Of a stretch of DNA of 9,234 nucleotides, positions 1 through 6,499 are shown piece after piece. Both the position numbers and the translations under genes were made by a program. This stretch comes from Methanobacteriota archaeon (lineage in GTDB: Archaea > Thermoplasmatota > Poseidoniia > Poseidoniales > Thalassarchaeaceae). The notes beneath the pieces were generated by a model. It searched no databases. It saw nothing but the letters and a program-made list of their open reading frames with translations, and was not told where the DNA came from. Each line of letters starts with the position of its first letter. The stretch's first letter is position 1. The DNA lies in contig NYXO01000042.1 of NCBI GenBank assembly GCA_002685415.1, forward strand, positions 5,056-14,289, in the 5' to 3' direction.

Positions 1-188
1 CTTCTGGTTGCATCGAGCCATGGCAACCATTCTCGGAGATATTCTCGGTTAGAGTCGACAACAGCGAACAGTTCTCCTGCATCTTCTTCGCCGACCAATT
101 GTAAATCTAATCCATTTTCAACATGGAGCATCCTTGCTGGCCTGAAGTCACCCGAGCCTTCCCGTGGTTCACCTTGGGTACCGGCCAT
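1..188 (-). CDS. GNAT-family N-acetyltransferase, RimJ/RimL type (N-terminal part only)
   Basis: Reading the minus strand from the ATG at 188 gives 62 open codons that run off the left edge of the window. The residues GEEDAGELFAVVDSNREYL followed by REWLPWLDAT are the recognisable N-terminal signature of RimJ/RimL-like acetyltransferases, where the pattern is 'ELF.LVD.NR..LR.WLPW.D'. Family members transfer acetyl from acetyl-CoA to the N-terminal amine of ribosomal proteins or to other amines; the substrate here cannot be told. The acetyl-CoA-binding core lies outside the window. The start is uncertain: the first 19 residues are Gly/Glu/Arg-rich and unlike the family, whereas the second in-frame ATG at 131 (MLHVENG) starts where family proteins normally start. 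No Shine-Dalgarno sequence precedes the 188 start, so it could be leaderless. The gene is divergent from the tryptophan dioxygenase gene. Confidence 0.8.
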   Translation of the reverse strand, partial: MAGTQGEPREGSGDFRPARMLHVENGLDLQLVGEEDAGELFAVVDSNREYLREWLPWLDATR

Positions 189-259
189 AGAATATCCGAC
201 TAAATTTGTTGATTAAGAGGATTCGGATTCGGAACTGTGGATAGGGTAACGATTCAAGC
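189..259. promoter_or_regulatory. Divergent intergenic promoter region (acetyltransferase / tryptophan dioxygenase)
   Basis: Two genes point away from this 71-base gap, so it must hold or overlap both promoters. The stretch 199-217 is AT-rich, and the run CTAAATTT at 200-207 is the best candidate archaeal TATA-like element for the plus-strand gene; it would place a transcription start near 225-232. A direct tandem repeat of GGATTC lies at 219-230 and is followed by another GG, so it reads as a short double site. I cannot assign a regulator. Promoter location is an inference from gene orientation and base composition. Confidence 0.4.
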
Positions 260-1363
260 GTGAAGTATCATCCGAGGAACATGGGCGGCTCGGGCAGCGA
301 GGGCAATTGGACTTACGGGGACTATCTACAATTACCCGCATTGTTAGAACTTCAAGGAGAAGAAAGAGGAGTAAGTCCTGATGAAATGCATTTCATCATC
401 GTCCACCAAACCTTCGAACTTTGGTTCAAGCAGGTCATTCGCGAACTAACCGAAGTTCGTGACATTCTTGCCCAAGACCATGTTCCAGAGGATGATATCC
501 CAAGGGCGGTTGACCACCTTGGCCGCACAACAGAGATCTTTCGATTGATGGCAAATCAATGGACTGTACTGGAAACCTTGACGCCTCAGGGTTTCTTGGC
601 ATTCAGAGACGGACTTGGAACTGCATCTGGATTTGAATCATACCAAATGCGTGAATTCGAAATTTTACTTGGTTTGGCCAATGAAGACAGATTGTATGGG
701 ATGGACCCAATTAGCACATTTCGCAAGTTAGCAAAGAATTCTGAAAGAGATGCAGCGATTCTTGCTCGCTTGGAGGATGTCGCTTCCAAACCCTCTCTCA
801 ATGAGTCTTTGATGCGATGGATATCCAGAACTCCAATAATGGGTTCATTGGCAGGAAATGATGGCGACGAGGAGATTGTTCAACAGTATATCGCTACTCA
901 TCTGGATTCACATGAACAAATCGGTAAGCTAGCTGCTGAACGGATGTCGGGATATGGTGCTTCTAGTCCCGAAGAAGCGGCTGAACGCTTTGCAGCATCT
1001 CACCAAGGTGCTATTGATTTCTTGAAGCCTGATGGAAATATTAGCCGCGCTCGTGCTGGATTATTATTCATCGAATCATACAGAGAATTACCATTACTGA
1101 CTTGGCCACGAACTCTAATTGATGCAGTCGTAGAACTTGAAGAGTCGATGGTCAAATGGCGCCACTCACACGCCAGGATGGTAGAGCGAATAATGGGTAG
1201 AAGAATTGGAACCGGTGGAACTAGTGGTGTCGATTATCTGGATGCAACCTCTCAATATCGTATCTTCAAAGACCTGTGGGCGGTTAGAACCATTCTTGTA
1301 AAACCTGATTTCAGACCCAAACTAAAGAATGCAGATTTTTACGGTTATTCGTCCGAAAACTGA
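260..1363 (+). CDS. kynA: Tryptophan 2,3-dioxygenase (heme-dependent)
   Basis: This cytosolic heme enzyme opens the indole ring of L-tryptophan with O2 to give N-formylkynurenine, the first step of the kynurenine pathway. The 367-residue product carries the family motifs in order: TYGDYLQL (18-25); FIIVHQTFELWFK (45-57), with active-site His49; VLETLTP and FRDGLG (103-120), with the substrate-carboxylate Arg116 and the following SGFES; KWRHSHARMVERIMG (299-313), with His304 as proximal heme ligand; and GTGGTSG (317-323), the substrate/ammonium loop. At 367 residues it is longer than the roughly 280-residue short bacterial form and closer in layout to the long animal-type enzyme, including the stretch 180-265 and a C-terminal segment past the GTGG loop. 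The start is GTG at 260; an in-frame ATG at 281 (MGGSGSEG) is an alternative that would lose only seven unconserved residues. Neither start has a convincing ribosome binding site. No other kynurenine-pathway gene lies in the window. Confidence 0.95.
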   Translation: MKYHPRNMGGSGSEGNWTYGDYLQLPALLELQGEERGVSPDEMHFIIVHQTFELWFKQVIRELTEVRDILAQDHVPEDDIPRAVDHLGRTTEIFRLMANQWTVLETLTPQGFLAFRDGLGTASGFESYQMREFEILLGLANEDRLYGMDPISTFRKLAKNSERDAAILARLEDVASKPSLNESLMRWISRTPIMGSLAGNDGDEEIVQQYIATHLDSHEQIGKLAAERMSGYGASSPEEAAERFAASHQGAIDFLKPDGNISRARAGLLFIESYRELPLLTWPRTLIDAVVELEESMVKWRHSHARMVERIMGRRIGTGGTSGVDYLDATSQYRIFKDLWAVRTILVKPDFRPKLKNADFYGYSSEN

Positions 1364-1422
1364 GGGATAGCAGCGACTTTCCCATCGCACCTTTCAAGGG
1401 GAGTAACTCACTCGCCTCGCCT

Positions 1423-2580
1423 GTGTCGACTCCGGTCATATGCGCATATGCGAGAACTCCCTTTGGTCGGTTTCGCGGAGCATTAGCCAATTACACAGCA
1501 GTTGAATTGGGGACATTCGCTGTAAACGGAGTATTGCAAAGGGTCGGAATAGATTCTAGCAGCGGTATCATCGATCAAGTCTACATGGGTCAAGTGCTTC
1601 AAGCAGGTGCTGGACAAGCACCTGCTCGCCAAGTCGCAATGGCGGCTGGGCTACCGTACTCTACCCCGTGTACAACCATCAACAAGGTCTGCGGCTCAAG
1701 TCTCAAGGCTGTAATGATTGCAGCGACAGAAATTATGGCTGGAAGATCCAATGTGGTAATCGCCGGTGGAATGGAATCAATGAGTCAAGCACCCCACTTC
1801 ATCCGTGGGGCAAGGCGAGGTGATGAAATCTCATTTGGAGAATTGACTGGAATTTTGAGTCACGATGGGCTCAAGGACGCTTATGACGGATCAATGATGG
1901 GAATTACTGGTGAGACCGTCGCCGAGGAAGCAAACATCTCCCGTACCGAATCCGACCGATATGCTCTCCGTTCTCACAAGCTTTCCAACTCAGCATGGCA
2001 GAAAGGTTGGCTTGCAGAAGAATGTGTTTCTATGGATGAACTCGACCAAGATGAGGGTATTCGCATGGATACATCGATGGAAGGTCTCGCTGGACTTAGA
2101 ACCGTATTCAGGGATGATGGGCAAGTCACCGCTGGTAACGCTAGTCAAGTATCAGATGGAGGTTCAGCGGTTCTAATTGCCTCAGAGGAAATCGCCAATG
2201 AAAATGGCTGGCCAATTCTTGCTAGAATAATTGATTTTGTCACATCTGGAGTAGAACCAAATAGAGTTATGTCGGCCCCTATTCCTGCAATTCAAATGCT
2301 ATTGGATAGAAATGAATTGAGCATTTCCGATATTGATATTTTGGAGCATAACGAGGCATTTGCAGCTGCTTCTTGTGCTATCCAAAATGCGTTTCAGTTC
2401 CCAGATGATAGGTTCAACCCACATGGTGGAGCAGTATCGATAGGGCATCCACTGGGTGCGACAGGAACACGTTGCCTAATGACACTTACAAATGCACTAA
2501 ATCGCACAAATACCAGCCGTGGAATCGTTACAATTTGTTTGGGCGGTGGTAACGCCGTTGGAATGTTGATTGAGGCATAA
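1423..2580 (+). CDS. Acetyl-CoA acetyltransferase (thiolase family)
   Basis: Thiolases condense two acetyl-CoA to acetoacetyl-CoA, or run in reverse to cleave 3-ketoacyl-CoA with CoA. The 385-residue product has the full length and all catalytic parts of a classical bacterial-type thiolase: the N-terminal ARTPFGRFRGAL; the nucleophile Cys90 in NKVCGSSLK (87-95); GGMESMS (115-121); NEAFAA (310-315); His342 in GGAVSIGHPLGATGTR; and the general-base Cys372 in CLGGGNAVG. The QVLQAGAGQAPARQ segment (57-70) is typical of acetyl-CoA C-acetyltransferases rather than the archaeal thiolase that partners HMG-CoA synthase and a DUF35 protein, and no such partner is present here. It starts with GTG at 1423, 59 bases after the dioxygenase stop. 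A purine run, AGGGGAG, lies about 22 bases upstream of the start, too far for a normal ribosome binding site. Degradative versus biosynthetic direction cannot be decided from sequence. Confidence 0.93.
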   Translation: MSTPVICAYARTPFGRFRGALANYTAVELGTFAVNGVLQRVGIDSSSGIIDQVYMGQVLQAGAGQAPARQVAMAAGLPYSTPCTTINKVCGSSLKAVMIAATEIMAGRSNVVIAGGMESMSQAPHFIRGARRGDEISFGELTGILSHDGLKDAYDGSMMGITGETVAEEANISRTESDRYALRSHKLSNSAWQKGWLAEECVSMDELDQDEGIRMDTSMEGLAGLRTVFRDDGQVTAGNASQVSDGGSAVLIASEEIANENGWPILARIIDFVTSGVEPNRVMSAPIPAIQMLLDRNELSISDIDILEHNEAFAAASCAIQNAFQFPDDRFNPHGGAVSIGHPLGATGTRCLMTLTNALNRTNTSRGIVTICLGGGNAVGMLIEA

Positions 2581-2659
2581 ATTAGCCAAGAATTCCGCCC
2601 CCATAGGGGGCGAAGACTAGCCGGTGGGCTAATAGGGGGCTCTTGGGTCGCCCGCCTCG
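2581..2659 (+). promoter_or_regulatory. GC-rich structured leader upstream of rpoK, with competing hairpins
   Basis: This 79-base spacer is about 63 percent GC by hand count. It contains CGCCCCC (2596-2602), ATA, GGGGGCG (2606-2612), a perfect 7-bp stem on a 3-base loop. The sequence ATAGGGGGC occurs twice (2603-2611 and 2632-2640), so GCCCCC at 2597-2602 can pair with either copy. The distal pairing extends, because CCAAGA (2586-2591) is complementary to TCTTGG (2641-2646), which directly follows the second GGGGGC. It would enclose TAGCC-GGTG-GGCTA (2618-2631). ATTAGCC (2581-2587) can also pair with GGCTAAT (2627-2633). There is no terminal T-run, so an intrinsic terminator is unlikely. A TATA-like CATAAATT lies at 2574-2581, overlapping the thiolase stop. 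The structures are seen directly; regulatory function is inferred. Confidence 0.45.
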
Positions 2660-2920
2660 ATGGTTACTCCAGTACGACAGCACACCCGCTTCGAGAAGGC
2701 TCGAATCATAGGTGCAAGAGCATTGCAAATCAGTATGGGTGCACCACTATATGTATCCGAAGAAGAACTCCGTGAGAATTTCATGGAAGAACTAGTTCAG
2801 CTCTATGGAACTGAGGATGCTCAAGCGAGATTCGTTCTTGACCCGCTAAAGATTGCGACTTTAGAATACGAATCTCACCGCATTCCAATCGATGTAGACC
2901 CTCATATTGAGGAAGAATGA
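2660..2920 (+). CDS. rpoK: DNA-directed RNA polymerase subunit K (Rpo6 / Rpb6 homologue)
   Basis: This is the small archaeal RNA polymerase subunit equivalent to eukaryotic Rpb6 and bacterial omega; it clamps the large subunit and helps assembly. Residues 9-32 ([15 protein letters not shown], then ISMGAPLYV) match the near-invariant Rpb6/RpoK helix segment 'TKYE+AR+LG.RALQI.M.AP', and residues 61-79 ([19 protein letters not shown]) match the closing 'DPL.IA..EL....IPI.V' element. Between them lies an acidic stretch of about 26-28 residues (33-60, containing [18 protein letters not shown]) where other RpoK/Rpb6 proteins have only a few residues. The product is 86 residues and ends in EEE. It starts with ATG directly after CGCCTCG, with no Shine-Dalgarno match, behind the structured leader. 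Heme A synthase follows after 39 bases. This gene is the best marker that the window is archaeal. Confidence 0.95.
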   Translation: MVTPVRQHTRFEKARIIGARALQISMGAPLYVSEEELRENFMEELVQLYGTEDAQARFVLDPLKIATLEYESHRIPIDVDPHIEEE

Positions 2921-2946
2921 GGACTCTACCGCTTATCGACCATTGA

Positions 2947-2952
2947 GAGGTG
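2947..2952 (+). promoter_or_regulatory. Shine-Dalgarno site for heme A synthase
   Basis: GAGGTG is complementary to the 3' end of archaeal 16S rRNA (CACCTC) and lies 7 bases before the ATG at 2960, an ideal spacing. It is one of only two strong ribosome binding sites in the window and fixes the start of the heme A synthase gene. Confidence 0.7.
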
Positions 2953-2959
2953 GTGAGCA

Positions 2960-4024
2960 ATGCTTGACAAAGTCGATACAAAGAAATTGACCGCTGGTCT
3001 GATTGTACTTACCTTTCTTGTAATTGCCTTTGGTGGTTTGATCAGGGTTTCAGATGCCGGAGAATCTTGTCCTGACTGGCCCACTTGCTTCGGCACATGG
3101 GGATTCGACATCAGTCCAGAAGAACAGGAATCATGGTGGAATGAAAACCCCGACGAGATAGATTCTCGAGGGGAACATCATCGATACACTACTTTTGAGA
3201 TATTTACAGAGTGGTTTCACAGACTTTTGGCTGGGGCAATTCTAGGCCCGCTAGTTATTCTAAACTGGCTTATTGTTCGTCGAAATGAAGAATCTTCGAG
3301 AAATACGATTTTCGCCTCTAACTTGTCATTAGGATTGATTATTTGGCAGGGGACACTTGGCTGGCTAACCGTCAAAATTGACAATGTTCATTGGAGTGTG
3401 GCATTGCACCTTTCAAGCGCCTTGGCATTCATATTATCTCTGACCTGGTTGTGGATTTGTATCAATCGCGATGAAGGTAATCAACCCTCTTGGTTTGAAT
3501 TTGATCCAGTTCTAGCTTCTAAATGGAAGAGTAGAATTGCATGGTTGGGGGTTGGTACATTCACCACCGTTTTTGCGGGTGTATTTGTCGCTACAACACC
3601 TGGGGCTGATCAGATATGCGGTATTTCTGGAGATCTAAACTCGTGGCCTTTATGCAATGGAAATTACATTTCAGAAATAGTTGACTTAGAAAATCAATCA
3701 CAAATTATCCATCGATGGCTAGTCGCGATTGTCGGAGGTATTCTACTACTCGCTTGCTGGTTTGTTAGTAAGGAGCAGATTCAACACCAGCATGGATTAA
3801 TCCTAAGAAATTGGATTTGGGCAGCAACAGCGCTATACTGCTTGAATATCGCAATCGGAGCTCTATACATACTATCGTGGGCGCCTGAGAATGAAACATT
3901 CCGCGAAATGCTTTCTCTTGTCCACTTGTTAATCGGTAGCACATCATTCCTCACACTAGCAACAGCTTGGTTGGCTATCTCTGCATTCGCTCTGCATGAG
4001 CCCGCACCCGAGACCTTGGGATGA
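2960..4024 (+). CDS. ctaA: Heme A synthase (COX15/CtaA family)
   Basis: This integral membrane enzyme oxidises the C8 methyl of heme O to the formyl of heme A, the cofactor of aa3-type cytochrome oxidases. The 354-residue product shows eight hydrophobic segments (about 11-29, 85-106, 118-138, 145-168, 193-211, 249-268, 283-305, 316-345) in the two-fold pseudo-repeat of the family. Family marks are GGLIRVSDAGESCPDWPTC (25-43) with the loop cysteine pair Cys37/Cys43; the E-x-x-H motif EWFH with Glu84 and His87; His150 in ALHLSSA; His251 in IIHRW; and His322 in VHLLIG. Together these give the four heme-ligating histidines. The second half has its own Cys pair, Cys220 and Cys232 (CGISGDLNSWPLC). 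The first outside loop (about 44-83) is long and acidic. Its last bases overlap the start of ctaB by four (ATGA), which suggests translational coupling. Oxidase subunit genes are not in the window. Confidence 0.95.
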   Translation: MLDKVDTKKLTAGLIVLTFLVIAFGGLIRVSDAGESCPDWPTCFGTWGFDISPEEQESWWNENPDEIDSRGEHHRYTTFEIFTEWFHRLLAGAILGPLVILNWLIVRRNEESSRNTIFASNLSLGLIIWQGTLGWLTVKIDNVHWSVALHLSSALAFILSLTWLWICINRDEGNQPSWFEFDPVLASKWKSRIAWLGVGTFTTVFAGVFVATTPGADQICGISGDLNSWPLCNGNYISEIVDLENQSQIIHRWLVAIVGGILLLACWFVSKEQIQHQHGLILRNWIWAATALYCLNIAIGALYILSWAPENETFREMLSLVHLLIGSTSFLTLATAWLAISAFALHEPAPETLG

Positions 4025-5145
4025 GTCGAATTGAAGGCCCCACGCCCAAAGGGCGTGCTATGGTAGAGAGTGGGCGTGGAGCCAATGCCTGGCTCACTCT
4101 TACCAAACCTGGAGTGGTTGTTCTTCTGCAGATTACCGCATTGTGTGCAGTATTATCTCATGATTTACTTGAGGCATCTGGATTTTCTGGGATGAATTGG
4201 AATGAATCAATTCGTACTATGGTGATTGTTTTCGTGGGTGGTTACCTCACAGCTGGAGGCGCTAATGCAATCAATATGTGGTACGATCGAGATATTGACC
4301 CGATAATGCAACGAACTTCGAAACGGCCAATACCTATTGGCACTATAAGCCCAAATGGGGCGCTTTTTTTTGGCGTGTCTATCTCGGTAATAGGAGTTTT
4401 TTGGTTCCTTGAATTTGCTAATCAGGTTGCTGCATTTTGGGCTGCATTTAGTATCCTATTCTATGTCTTCATTTACACAATCTGGCTGAAGCGAACCTCA
4501 GTTCAAAACATAGTAATTGGAGGTTTAGCAGGAGCGACTCCACCAGTGATTGGTTGGGCAACTGCGGTTGGCGATTTGAGTATCAATCTTGACTCGATAC
4601 AAGATTTCTTAGTTTCAATTTTTGATTTAGGCAGCTTGATGCCTTGGTATCTTCTATTGCTAATTTTCCTATGGACTCCTCCACATTTCTGGGCATTGGC
4701 GCTCTATCGCTCTGAGGAATATGATTCCGTTGGAATTCCAATGATGCCAGGGGTTAAGGGCGCAAAAAGAACCCTGATTGAAATGAAGGCATACTCTATT
4801 TTGTTGCTAATATTAGCAATATGTGCACCCATCGCTATCGGTGAAATGGATACCACTGATACAGTCTACTATGTGTTTGGTGGAACTGGAATTTTTGTCA
4901 CGTTATGGTATGCTAGGACTGTATTCATAATTGATCCAAATGAGCCTAGAACTGAATCTGGACGGATTCCTAGTGCAGCTCGCTCCTTCTTTGTTTCAAT
5001 GATATATCTCGCTCTGATGTTTGTAACCGTTGTTTCAGCCAGCGCTGGTTTACAAGCTTCAATTCTAGGAGCTGTGTTGGTTGGTACTGTAATCCTAAGA
5101 GATGAATGGAACTCAAGAACACCATCATCGAAAATTTCAGCCTGA
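4021..5145 (+). CDS. ctaB: Protoheme IX farnesyltransferase (heme O synthase, COX10/CtaB)
   Basis: This UbiA-superfamily membrane prenyltransferase adds farnesyl from farnesyl diphosphate to protoheme IX, making heme O, the substrate of the enzyme encoded just upstream. The first Asp-rich motif, NMWYDRDIDPIMQRTSKRP (85-103), carries Asp89, Asp91 and Asp93 that bind Mg-diphosphate. The COX10/CyoE signature WTPPHFWALAL follows at 218-228, and YRSEEYDSVGIPMMPGVKG (229-247) is the second conserved loop. TLTKPGVVVLLQIT (26-39) is the usual N-terminal helix start. About nine membrane segments are visible. At 374 residues it is longer than the roughly 300-residue bacterial enzymes; the extra length is in an N-terminal tail of about 22 residues, the loop at 49-63 and the loop at 184-206. 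The ATG lies inside the last codons of ctaA. A run of eight T at 4364-4371 is coding and in frame (ALFFG). Confidence 0.95.
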   Translation: MSRIEGPTPKGRAMVESGRGANAWLTLTKPGVVVLLQITALCAVLSHDLLEASGFSGMNWNESIRTMVIVFVGGYLTAGGANAINMWYDRDIDPIMQRTSKRPIPIGTISPNGALFFGVSISVIGVFWFLEFANQVAAFWAAFSILFYVFIYTIWLKRTSVQNIVIGGLAGATPPVIGWATAVGDLSINLDSIQDFLVSIFDLGSLMPWYLLLLIFLWTPPHFWALALYRSEEYDSVGIPMMPGVKGAKRTLIEMKAYSILLLILAICAPIAIGEMDTTDTVYYVFGGTGIFVTLWYARTVFIIDPNEPRTESGRIPSAARSFFVSMIYLALMFVTVVSASAGLQASILGAVLVGTVILRDEWNSRTPSSKISA

Positions 5146-5152
5146 ATTCAGG
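5141..5152. repeat. 12-bp perfect palindrome spanning the ctaB stop codon
   Basis: CCTGAATTCAGG is self-complementary over all 12 bases and includes the TGA stop of ctaB (5143-5145). As RNA it could form only a 4-bp stem with a 4-base loop, possibly extended outward by ATTTC (5134-5138) with GAAAT (5152-5156) in an alternative register. No T-run follows, so I do not call it a terminator. It may be chance. Confidence 0.25.
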
Positions 5153-5207
5153 AAATCCTCAAACGCCTGCCCGTCTGTTCGCATGACGTGGTACGCGTCG
5201 AGCGGCT

Positions 5208-5213
5208 GGAGGG
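5208..5213 (+). promoter_or_regulatory. Shine-Dalgarno site for the DRE-TIM acyltransferase gene
   Basis: GGAGGG lies 6 bases before the ATG at 5220 and is complementary to the CCTCC core of the 16S rRNA 3' end. It supports the 5220 start over the second ATG at 5224, which is out of frame. The preceding spacer (5146-5207) is GC-rich and otherwise featureless. Confidence 0.65.
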
Positions 5214-5219
5214 TCAAGA

Positions 5220-6479
5220 ATGAATGAGCGAGAACTCATCTATGATTGGAACATCATAGATTATGAAATCGAGCGTGATTCGGCTAATCATCCACATGAT
5301 GTTTGGTTCGATGATGAAACTCTAAGAGACGGCTTACAGAGCCCTAGTGCACGTAATCCAACCATCGAACAGAAAATCGAATTAATCGATTACATGGAAC
5401 GCTTAGGGATTCAGAAAGTAGATCTTGGTCTTCCTGGCGCTGGTCCCTTTCATGTCAATCACATAGATTCAATGCTAACCCACATGGGAGAGAACGGTTA
5501 CGATTTGAGACCTGGCTGTGCTGTTCGAACGGTTGTTGGGGATATTGAACCGCTGGTAGATTTGCAAGCCAAGCATGAGAGACAAATACAGGCTAGCGCT
5601 TTCCTTGGAACCAGTCCGATTAGACAATTTGCTGAAGGTTGGACTATGGAGCGAATTCTCAGTACGGCTGAGAAAGCCGTTACATTTGCTGTCGATAATG
5701 ACATCCCAGTGATGTTTGTCACAGAGGACACCACTCGTTCAAAGCCTGAAGAAATCAAGGCGGTTTACACAAGGGCAATCGAATTAGGTGCGGACAGGAT
5801 TTGTGTTTGCGACACATGTGGCCATGTGACTCCTAATGGAGTTCGGAAATTACTTACTTTCATCCAAGACGAAGTTATTCCTGATGCAGGAGTAAAGCGT
5901 AGAGATATCGAGGTAAATTGGCATGGCCACCAAGATAGAGGATTGGGTGTTGCAAACAACCTCGCTGCTGTAGAGGTTGGAGCGGATGTAATCCATGGAA
6001 CCGCCTTGGGAGTTGGAGAGAGGGCTGGAAATGCTCCTCTTGATCAAACCCTAGTCAATCTGTCATTAATGGGAGTAATCGAGAACGATTTAACCGCTCT
6101 AAATGAATACATAAGAAAGGCGCATGAATATGTAGAGGTCGCACTGCCAAGGAATTATCCTGTCTTTGGAGAGGATGCCTTCGAAACTGGCACTGGAGTA
6201 CATGCTAGCGCGGTAATCAAGGCTATGAAAAAGGGTGACCATTGGCTTGCAGACCGTGTGTATTCAGGTGTTCCAGCTCAAGATTATGGTTTACAGCAGA
6301 TAATCCGAATTGGCCATATGAGTGGCCGTTCAAACATAATTTGGTGGTTAGAACAACATGGTTACCAGACAGATGATGACTTGGTAGCTCATATGTTTGA
6401 AGTGGCAAAAAACCAACGTCGATTGATGGATGATGAAGAAGTTCATCAGGCTATATCAGATTACAAACAAAACAACTGA
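5220..6479 (+). CDS. DRE-TIM acyltransferase, 2-isopropylmalate/homocitrate synthase-like
   Basis: Enzymes of this family condense acetyl-CoA with a 2-keto acid (isopropylmalate, homocitrate, citramalate or Re-citrate synthases). The 419-residue product has a TIM-barrel with the HMGL-like motif DETLRDGLQSPS (32-43; metal ligand Asp32 with Arg36 and Asp37), EDTTRS (169-174), CDTCGHVTP (197-205), HGHQDRGLGVAN (235-246; metal ligands His235 and His237), and GVGERAGN (264-271; Asn271). A C-terminal linker follows with TGTGVHASAVIKA (323-335) and His328, matching the 'G.H...+.K' catalytic lid of isopropylmalate and homocitrate synthases. It lacks the roughly 120-residue LeuA regulatory/dimer domain, so leucine feedback of the usual kind is not expected. 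The family more often has HxHND; here it is HGHQD. I recall related 'LeuA-like' proteins with DETLRDGLQSPS in some bacteria, so this is a distinct subfamily whose keto-acid substrate I cannot name. No leuB, leuC or leuD neighbour is present. Confidence 0.85.
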   Translation: MNERELIYDWNIIDYEIERDSANHPHDVWFDDETLRDGLQSPSARNPTIEQKIELIDYMERLGIQKVDLGLPGAGPFHVNHIDSMLTHMGENGYDLRPGCAVRTVVGDIEPLVDLQAKHERQIQASAFLGTSPIRQFAEGWTMERILSTAEKAVTFAVDNDIPVMFVTEDTTRSKPEEIKAVYTRAIELGADRICVCDTCGHVTPNGVRKLLTFIQDEVIPDAGVKRRDIEVNWHGHQDRGLGVANNLAAVEVGADVIHGTALGVGERAGNAPLDQTLVNLSLMGVIENDLTALNEYIRKAHEYVEVALPRNYPVFGEDAFETGTGVHASAVIKAMKKGDHWLADRVYSGVPAQDYGLQQIIRIGHMSGRSNIIWWLEQHGYQTDDDLVAHMFEVAKNQRRLMDDEEVHQAISDYKQNN

Positions 6480-6499
6480 TTACATAGTAATTTCAAACG

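Noticed and set aside
1910..2176. 88-codon plus-strand open frame inside the thiolase gene
   Set aside because: It lies wholly inside a gene with intact catalytic motifs and shows no recognisable domain.
2596..2612. Strong GC hairpin after the thiolase gene read as a Rho-independent terminator
   Set aside because: No T-run follows it, and the same bases have an alternative downstream partner, so it is described as a structured leader instead.
4364..4371. Run of eight T that could be an archaeal terminator or a frameshift
   Set aside because: It is in frame inside ctaB (codons for ALFFG in a membrane helix), and the conserved UbiA-family motifs continue on both sides in the same frame, so it is ordinary coding sequence.
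5498..6047. Minus-strand open frames opposite the DRE-TIM acyltransferase gene
   Set aside because: They are antisense to conserved active-site segments and their products show no domain or start signal.
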